Assembly: GCA_013375405.1 (NCBI GenBank)
Contig: JABXJU010000155.1
Span: 1 to 10,492 of the forward strand
Length of the DNA stretch: 10,492 bases
DNA from: Candidatus Helarchaeota archaeon
GTDB taxonomy: Archaea > Asgardarchaeota > Lokiarchaeia > Helarchaeales > HEL-GB-A
Direction of reading: 5' to 3'
This document shows positions 6,766 to 10,492 of this stretch, piece by piece. Position 1 is the first letter of the stretch. Every line of letters starts with the position of its first letter. The notes beneath the pieces were generated by a model. The model was not told the origin of the DNA. It worked only from the letters and a program-made list of their open reading frames with translations, and did not search any database. The position numbers and the translations under genes were made by a program.

Positions 6766-7068
6766 ATGGCAGAAGAAGCAAAAAAGCCGTTGGTGTATTA
6801 TTCCCGTATAAGGGAATTGCTCCGTGGTGTATATGAGGGAAAAGAACAAAAACTCAACGTATCTAAAGAATCGAAAGATCCAATGATTGGCTGGCTCGAA
6901 GATCTTATAGCCCTTGCATTAGAAGCCTTAGTCGAGGCTATGCCACATAAGACAAAAGGTGAACAAGAAGGCCAACTCTCTCGGAAAACAGTCAAGAAAG
7001 GTGACATCACTAAAGGAAAACGCGTCTTGAAACAAAAGATGGCGGAACCTGCAAAGAAGAAAAAGTAA
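6766..7068 (+). CDS. Small histone-fold-like basic protein (atypical archaeal histone candidate)
   Basis: This 100-residue protein can be read as an archaeal histone fold: helix 1 RIRELLRG (14-21), loop and LNVSKES (30-36), a long amphipathic helix 2 MIGWLEDLIALALEALVEAM (40-59), then RKTVKKGDI (73-81), which resembles the RKTVKxEDI signature of loop 2 and helix 3, and KGKRVLKQKM (83-92). It ends in a lysine tail AKKKK. Loop 1 and loop 2 appear several residues longer than in standard archaeal histones of about 65-70 residues, and the protein is tailed, so the call is by pattern only. If correct it would bind and compact DNA. The ATG at 6766 is preferred over the upstream in-frame GTG at 6754 because the GTG lies inside the ribosome site GAGGTGGG, 7 nt from the ATG. 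It is monocistronic, flanked by a TATA-like box and a T-rich terminator. Confidence 0.8.
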   Translation: MAEEAKKPLVYYSRIRELLRGVYEGKEQKLNVSKESKDPMIGWLEDLIALALEALVEAMPHKTKGEQEGQLSRKTVKKGDITKGKRVLKQKMAEPAKKKK

Positions 7069-7099
7069 TAATAAAGCCAATTCCTAAATTCTAATTCAT

Positions 7100-7121
7100 T
7101 ATCTTTTTTTTCTATTTTTCT
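7100..7121 (+). terminator. T-run terminator after the histone-like gene
   Basis: About 30 nt after the stop the strand reads TATCTTTTTTTTCTATTTTTC. An eight-T run followed by a five-T run with no hairpin fits intrinsic archaeal termination and separates this gene from the amidohydrolase. Confidence 0.6.
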
Positions 7122-7180
7122 GGTTAATTGGGCACGATTTTTTTCAAAATTATGACAATTAGTATTCATTTAGGAAAAAC

Positions 7181-7190
7181 ACTTAAAAAA
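7181..7190 (+). promoter_or_regulatory. possible TATA box of the amidohydrolase gene
   Basis: ACTTAAAAAA lies about 40 nt before the ATG and about 25 nt before the GTGAGGT ribosome site, so the predicted transcript would start at or just before that site. This rests on a short AT-rich match. Confidence 0.3.
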
Positions 7191-7226
7191 TTCTGATTGA
7201 ATAAATTAACAAAGTGAGGTTTTTTC

Positions 7227-8171
7227 ATGATAATTGACGCACACTGTCATATTTGGGAGCGAGATATGATACCTATGAAGTATTGGCGCGCTGTTGCGGC
7301 GCAAATTGGGCGAATAGTACCAGGAACGATAGAACAAATTATGGCTACAGATCTCATGCAAAATAATATGGACGGTCCTGTGGACCGGCTCATTGGTGAA
7401 ATGGGAGATGCAGGAATTGATAAGGCCATCATCTTCGGATTGGATTGGGGACTATATCTCGGAGAGGCCAAAATTCCAGTGGATGAATTCAATAAATATA
7501 TAGCGGACTCGGCCAAGGAATATTCAGATAAATTAATCCCTTTCTTTACTATTGATCCACGAAGGCCTAAAGCCCCTGAGTTATTTGAAAAGGCGATAAC
7601 TAAGTGGGAAATGAAAGGATTAAAATTACACCCGACAACGGGATACCTTCCTGATGGGGAGGAAAGTTATAAATTATATAAAATCGCGGATGAATACCAA
7701 ATTCCAATTGTCACGCATATAGGATATACCATGGGACTTAAAGGACGGACTGCCAAGTTAGAATATTTTGATGCACCTACAACAGATTTTCCAAATTTAC
7801 GCTTAAGCTTTGCACACTTTAACAACGGTGATATCGACGAGCTAGTTAGCCTGATGTTCATGAAACCAAGTACTTATTGTGATATCTCGGCTCATGGACA
7901 AATATACATGATGAACTCCCCTGTCGACTTCTATCGCCAATTACGATCTATCATGAATTACGCAGGAGTGTCAAGCCGAGTGATGTTTGGATCTGATTGG
8001 CCAATAACGAATAACGCTGTACCCCTTGCAAGATGGGTGAAAACAATTCAGAATCTCACAGATCCCAAAATCACCACAATTTTACAGAATTTAGGGTACC
8101 GTAAATTTAAGAATAAAGAAGTTAGTCAAATTCTTGGCAAAAATGCGGAGAAATTTTTGAAAAAAGTATAA
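7227..8171 (+). CDS. Amidohydrolase-2 family metal-dependent hydrolase/decarboxylase
   Basis: This 314-residue protein is a TIM-barrel metalloenzyme of the amidohydrolase-related family (PF04909, which includes ACMSD and gamma-resorcylate decarboxylase). Metal-site residues can be placed: H6 and H8 in DAHCHIW, H135 in GLKLHP, H164 in PIVTHIG, H197 in SFAHFNN and D257 in MFGSDWP. Length is normal for the family and there is no signal peptide, so it is cytoplasmic. The substrate cannot be deduced; members hydrolyse or decarboxylate small carboxylates or ring compounds. The ATG follows GTGAGGT at 6-nt spacing. It is the first of three plus-strand genes; the next begins 15 nt after its stop, which suggests co-transcription with a membrane protein. 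Confidence 0.93.
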   Translation: MIIDAHCHIWERDMIPMKYWRAVAAQIGRIVPGTIEQIMATDLMQNNMDGPVDRLIGEMGDAGIDKAIIFGLDWGLYLGEAKIPVDEFNKYIADSAKEYSDKLIPFFTIDPRRPKAPELFEKAITKWEMKGLKLHPTTGYLPDGEESYKLYKIADEYQIPIVTHIGYTMGLKGRTAKLEYFDAPTTDFPNLRLSFAHFNNGDIDELVSLMFMKPSTYCDISAHGQIYMMNSPVDFYRQLRSIMNYAGVSSRVMFGSDWPITNNAVPLARWVKTIQNLTDPKITTILQNLGYRKFKNKEVSQILGKNAEKFLKKV

Positions 8172-8186
8172 AAAAATGAGTTTACC

Positions 8187-8879
8187 ATGATAGATTACCT
8201 ATCTAGACAATTTAAATCAATTTGGAACAAGCTAAAAGATCTTTTTTTAAAATATGGTATTACAATCGAAAAAGATCCTAAAAATCATAGAAAAACACTT
8301 CGCCGAGGGTTATTGGCAGCCTTAATCTATTCAATTGTCTATGGGATATACGAATATTTCGTCGTTTATCACTCTGTTCGATTAGTTGATATTCTCGGGG
8401 CCGAAATCAATTGGGTAATCATGTATGTTGGTTTAATCACTGTTGTCGCAATTGCCTCGCGATTTAGTATTGAACAGATAGTAATGGGATTATTATTCAT
8501 GGCTATGTTTGAGGACTTCGTGTTTTGGATGTGTCAGTGGGCGCATACAGGAACGTATCCTTACCCGGCAGGCAATTGGTGGGATTCATACTTTGCATCT
8601 TTTAGAGTTTTAGGTGGTCTTGGTAAAGCAATACCATTTTGGCCATATGTTCCATTTTATTACCTTCCAGGATTTGCTATAGTCACTATTTTTTATCTAG
8701 CTTCTTATAAAGGCGCCGCAACCTCTCGAATTGCGGCTTGGGTCATTGGTCCTTTTTTCCTTGCGATTATTGCAGGTACCTTAGTTGTTAATGATAACGT
8801 TGCTCGAATTATTTTAATTGCCGTCCCATTTTCTTCTTATGCCTATGCGGCAAAATTACTGAATTATATCGAAACATGA
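8187..8879 (+). CDS. Six-helix membrane protein of unknown function
   Basis: This 230-residue protein has a cationic amphipathic cytoplasmic start (1-40, many K and R) and about six hydrophobic segments: roughly 41-61, 73-91, 95-115, 150-172, 182-201 and 205-223. The loop between the third and fourth is rich in aromatic residues and carries E109, D110, C116, H120 and W118, W131, W132, which could form a polar site at the membrane face. I recognise no family. It follows the amidohydrolase by 15 nt with only a weak ribosome site, so it is probably translated from the same transcript. It might transport or anchor something for the neighbouring enzyme or ferredoxin protein, but nothing in the sequence decides this. 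Confidence 0.85.
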   Translation: MIDYLSRQFKSIWNKLKDLFLKYGITIEKDPKNHRKTLRRGLLAALIYSIVYGIYEYFVVYHSVRLVDILGAEINWVIMYVGLITVVAIASRFSIEQIVMGLLFMAMFEDFVFWMCQWAHTGTYPYPAGNWWDSYFASFRVLGGLGKAIPFWPYVPFYYLPGFAIVTIFYLASYKGAATSRIAAWVIGPFFLAIIAGTLVVNDNVARIILIAVPFSSYAYAAKLLNYIET

Positions 8880-8883
8880 AAGC

Positions 8884-8894
8884 GATTTTTAAAT
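8884..8894 (+). promoter_or_regulatory. possible TATA box before the ferredoxin gene
   Basis: GATTTTTAAATA is a good TATA-like match just after the membrane-protein stop; a second, CCTTAAAAAA at 8921-8930, lies about 24 nt from the ATG at 8949. Either could give the third gene its own transcript, leaderless in the second case. Confidence 0.3.
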
Positions 8895-8948
8895 AGTTAA
8901 TTATCTCTTTAACATTAAACCCTTAAAAAATCCAAGAAGCGTGAAAAG

Positions 8949-10088
8949 ATGTCTGAAAAAAATGAGGAACTTGAAAGATATTATGAAATCTTAGCAAAAA
9001 AGCTAGATGCAACAGTTTTCGGATTATCACCAATTGGCACCCAAGGGAATGTCAGTGATACCTGGATGGAATACTTACGGGTATTAGTAGATCCGAATGA
9101 TGTGAAATACTTGATTCAACTCCCGGTGTTTCCAGGGATGATGAAAGTAAAAAAATTAGCCAAAAAAATCAATAAATCCGAGGAGGAAGCTGCTACCATA
9201 TTAGAACGGTTGTTCCAAAATGACTGCGTCATGAGAATAGGGAGAAAAGTGAAACGGTATGCAATACATCTCCCCTTCATGATTTTCGATGTACCACCAT
9301 TAAGTTATGAGGAAATGCCTCAAGATAAAGCTCGAAAATTGGCGAAGTTAAGTTATAAATATTTGGTTGATGAGGAGTGGTACCGCAACTTCGAGGGATC
9401 ACCAGACACGCCATTATCACGCATTATTCCCGTGCAGGAATCGGTTCCAATTGAACAGAATATTTTGTCGCATGAGCAAGTCGAAGATATCGTGAAGAAC
9501 GCGAGGGTTCTTTCACTTCAAAAATGCGCCTGCCGAACACGCTTTGACTTTCTAGGGATCCGAAAATGTGACCATCCTTTAGAGTCCTGTATCGGGGTCA
9601 ATTACGGGGCACAATATTTTATAGATCGAGGTCATGCCAAACAGCTAACTAAGGAAGAAGCTTTAGAGTTATTAAAAAAGTTTAACAAAATGGGGCTCGT
9701 TCATACCACGGACAACTTCGCTGAAGGAGGCCACAATCTCATCTGTAATTGTTGTCCGTGCTGCTGTAGTTTGATTGGCGGCATCACGCGCTGGAAGAAT
9801 CCTCGTGCCGTGGCGAAAGCAAATTTTATTGCCATGGTTACCAATCCGGAAAATTGTACGCAATGTGGCACGTGTGAGGAGAAATGTCCATTCCATGCGA
9901 ATTCCCTAGGCGATAAAGCTCCCGAGATCGATTCAGAAAAATGCATGGGCTGTGGAATTTGCGTCGTAAATTGCCCCGCTAACGTTTTAATCCTGAGACG
10001 CGAAGAACGCGAAGTTGTTTACAAGAATCTCCTTGATTTGAGCTTTAAAGTGGCAAAAGAAACAAACCGGAAAATACGCATTGGTTGA
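8949..10088 (+). CDS. Cysteine-rich 4Fe-4S protein with winged-helix-like N-terminal half
   Basis: This 379-residue protein ends in a two-cluster ferredoxin domain with C303-x2-C-x2-C-x3-C313 and C332-x2-C-x2-C-x3-C342. Upstream lies a second cysteine region: CACR (C193, C195), C207, C214 and a dense run CNCCPCCC (266-273). The N-terminal part (about 50-105) has the pattern of a winged helix-turn-helix, with MKVKKLAKKINKSEEEAATI and a strand-rich NDCVMRIGRKVKRY. Proteins with this layout occur in anaerobic archaea and deltaproteobacteria as 4Fe-4S proteins of undefined role. It has no membrane segment and is expected to be a cytoplasmic electron-transfer protein, possibly redox-sensing if the N-terminal half binds DNA. 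It is separated from the membrane-protein gene by 69 nt and has only a weak ribosome site (GTGAAAAG). Confidence 0.9.
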   Translation: MSEKNEELERYYEILAKKLDATVFGLSPIGTQGNVSDTWMEYLRVLVDPNDVKYLIQLPVFPGMMKVKKLAKKINKSEEEAATILERLFQNDCVMRIGRKVKRYAIHLPFMIFDVPPLSYEEMPQDKARKLAKLSYKYLVDEEWYRNFEGSPDTPLSRIIPVQESVPIEQNILSHEQVEDIVKNARVLSLQKCACRTRFDFLGIRKCDHPLESCIGVNYGAQYFIDRGHAKQLTKEEALELLKKFNKMGLVHTTDNFAEGGHNLICNCCPCCCSLIGGITRWKNPRAVAKANFIAMVTNPENCTQCGTCEEKCPFHANSLGDKAPEIDSEKCMGCGICVVNCPANVLILRREEREVVYKNLLDLSFKVAKETNRKIRIG

Positions 10089-10101
10089 ATCTGTATTAGT
10101 T

Positions 10102-10139
10102 AAAAAAAAACCCAGTCTGTAGATACAGAGCGATTTTTT
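10102..10139 (+). terminator. hairpin plus T-run terminator after the ferredoxin gene
   Basis: A 5-bp stem TCTGT (10116-10120) and ACAGA (10125-10129) with a 4-nt loop is followed by a six-T run (10134-10139). An A-run at 10102-10110 could extend the pairing with those Ts. It is 14 nt after the stop. Confidence 0.55.
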
Positions 10140-10239
10140 CGTCGGTACTATTTGTTGAAAGCTATTTTTAAATGTTTTTGAAAATTTTCCTCCAATTTTA
10201 GGAGCGATATCATAACAATTTTTCAGATCCTTTTTTCTT

Positions 10240-10270
10240 CTTGGCGCTCCCAGAGCTAATATTAGCCAAG
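10240..10270. repeat. nested palindrome, candidate operator
   Basis: The perfect 12-nt palindrome GCTAATATTAGC (10255-10266) overlaps an inverted repeat CTTGGC (10240-10245) and GCCAAG (10265-10270). It ends 12 nt before the TATA box of the next gene, the position where archaeal regulators commonly act. Confidence 0.45.
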
Positions 10271-10281
10271 CCACCAGAACG

Positions 10282-10291
10282 CTTAAATATA
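10282..10291 (+). promoter_or_regulatory. TATA box of the last gene
   Basis: CTTAAATATA is a close match to the archaeal TATA consensus. Its centre is 25 nt before the ATG at 10312, so transcription would start at or next to the start codon, giving a leaderless mRNA. No ribosome site is present, in agreement. Confidence 0.6.
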
Positions 10292-10311
10292 GAGTAGATC
10301 CATATTAATTT

Positions 10312-10492
10312 ATGGCGTTTGCAGTAGATGGAACCCAGTCGATGCCTTTGTTTAAGAAAAGAATTATCGATTTCGAAGAACGACCTAGATGTCAGACTTG
10401 TAAAAACCCCATGATAATCTGCTCCCACAGTACTCCTTCAAAAGTGGTCGGATTTGAAGGAACTTACTATACAGCATATATAGAATATACGT
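10312..10492 (+). CDS. Probable zinc-binding hypothetical protein, partial (runs off window)
   Basis: An open frame of 60 codons starts at ATG 10312 and continues past the window edge. An in-frame TAA two codons upstream makes this the first possible start. The sequence begins MAFAVDGTQSM and has C27-x2-C30 (RCQTCKN), then C37 and H39 (CSHS), a C-x2-C-x6-C-x-H pattern typical of zinc binding. I do not recognise a family from 60 residues. The gene is preceded by a good TATA box at leaderless distance and by a palindrome, and follows the terminator of the ferredoxin gene, so it is its own transcription unit. Confidence 0.6.
   Translation, partial: MAFAVDGTQSMPLFKKRIIDFEERPRCQTCKNPMIICSHSTPSKVVGFEGTYYTAYIEYT

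Noticed and set aside
6798..7169. 123-codon minus-strand frame
   Set aside because: It is antisense to the histone-like gene, which has a proper ribosome site, TATA-like box and terminator; the minus-strand protein has no family-like pattern.
10210..10428. 72-codon minus-strand frame near the right end
   Set aside because: It overlaps the terminator-promoter region and the zinc-type gene and shows no recognisable motif or start signal.

Overview
The window is AT-rich DNA that looks archaeal, possibly from an Asgard (Lokiarchaeia-like) lineage. The evidence for an archaeon is a small protein resembling a histone fold with a lysine-rich tail, TATA-like boxes about 25 nt upstream of apparently leaderless starts, T-run (not hairpin) terminators after two genes, and a glutamine synthetase without the adenylylation tyrosine. 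Shine-Dalgarno sites precede several other genes. The Asgard placement is an inference from overall gene character. No rRNA, tRNA, CRISPR array or insertion sequence was seen.

Left part, minus strand (1-4313). A three-gene operon encodes a soluble NADH-oxidising iron-sulfur module: a NuoE-like [2Fe-2S] subunit, a HydB/HndC-type NuoF subunit with two extra C-terminal 4Fe-4S clusters, and the first 100 residues of a [2Fe-2S] ferredoxin-domain subunit cut by the window edge. Such modules pass electrons between NAD(P)H, ferredoxin and a partner such as a hydrogenase or reductase; the partner lies outside the window. Upstream on the same strand is a 428-residue glutamate dehydrogenase. The dehydrogenase and the NuoE-like gene share near-identical first codons and an upstream promoter-like element at the same distance from the start, which suggests shared origin or control.

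Middle part (4314-7068). A type I glutamine synthetase is on the minus strand, so the window pairs the two main ammonia-assimilating enzymes. A possible 53-residue single-helix membrane protein lies convergent to its 3' end. A 543-bp spacer separates glutamine synthetase from the divergent histone-like gene.

Right part, plus strand (7227-10088). Three genes follow one another: an amidohydrolase-2 family metalloenzyme, a six-helix membrane protein of unknown function, and a cysteine-rich protein with a winged-helix-like N-terminal half and two C-terminal 4Fe-4S ferredoxin motifs. They may be an operon, with the third possibly having its own promoter. A hairpin/T-run terminator follows. A new leaderless gene encoding a probable zinc-binding protein starts at 10312 and runs off the window; a palindromic candidate operator sits just upstream of its TATA box.
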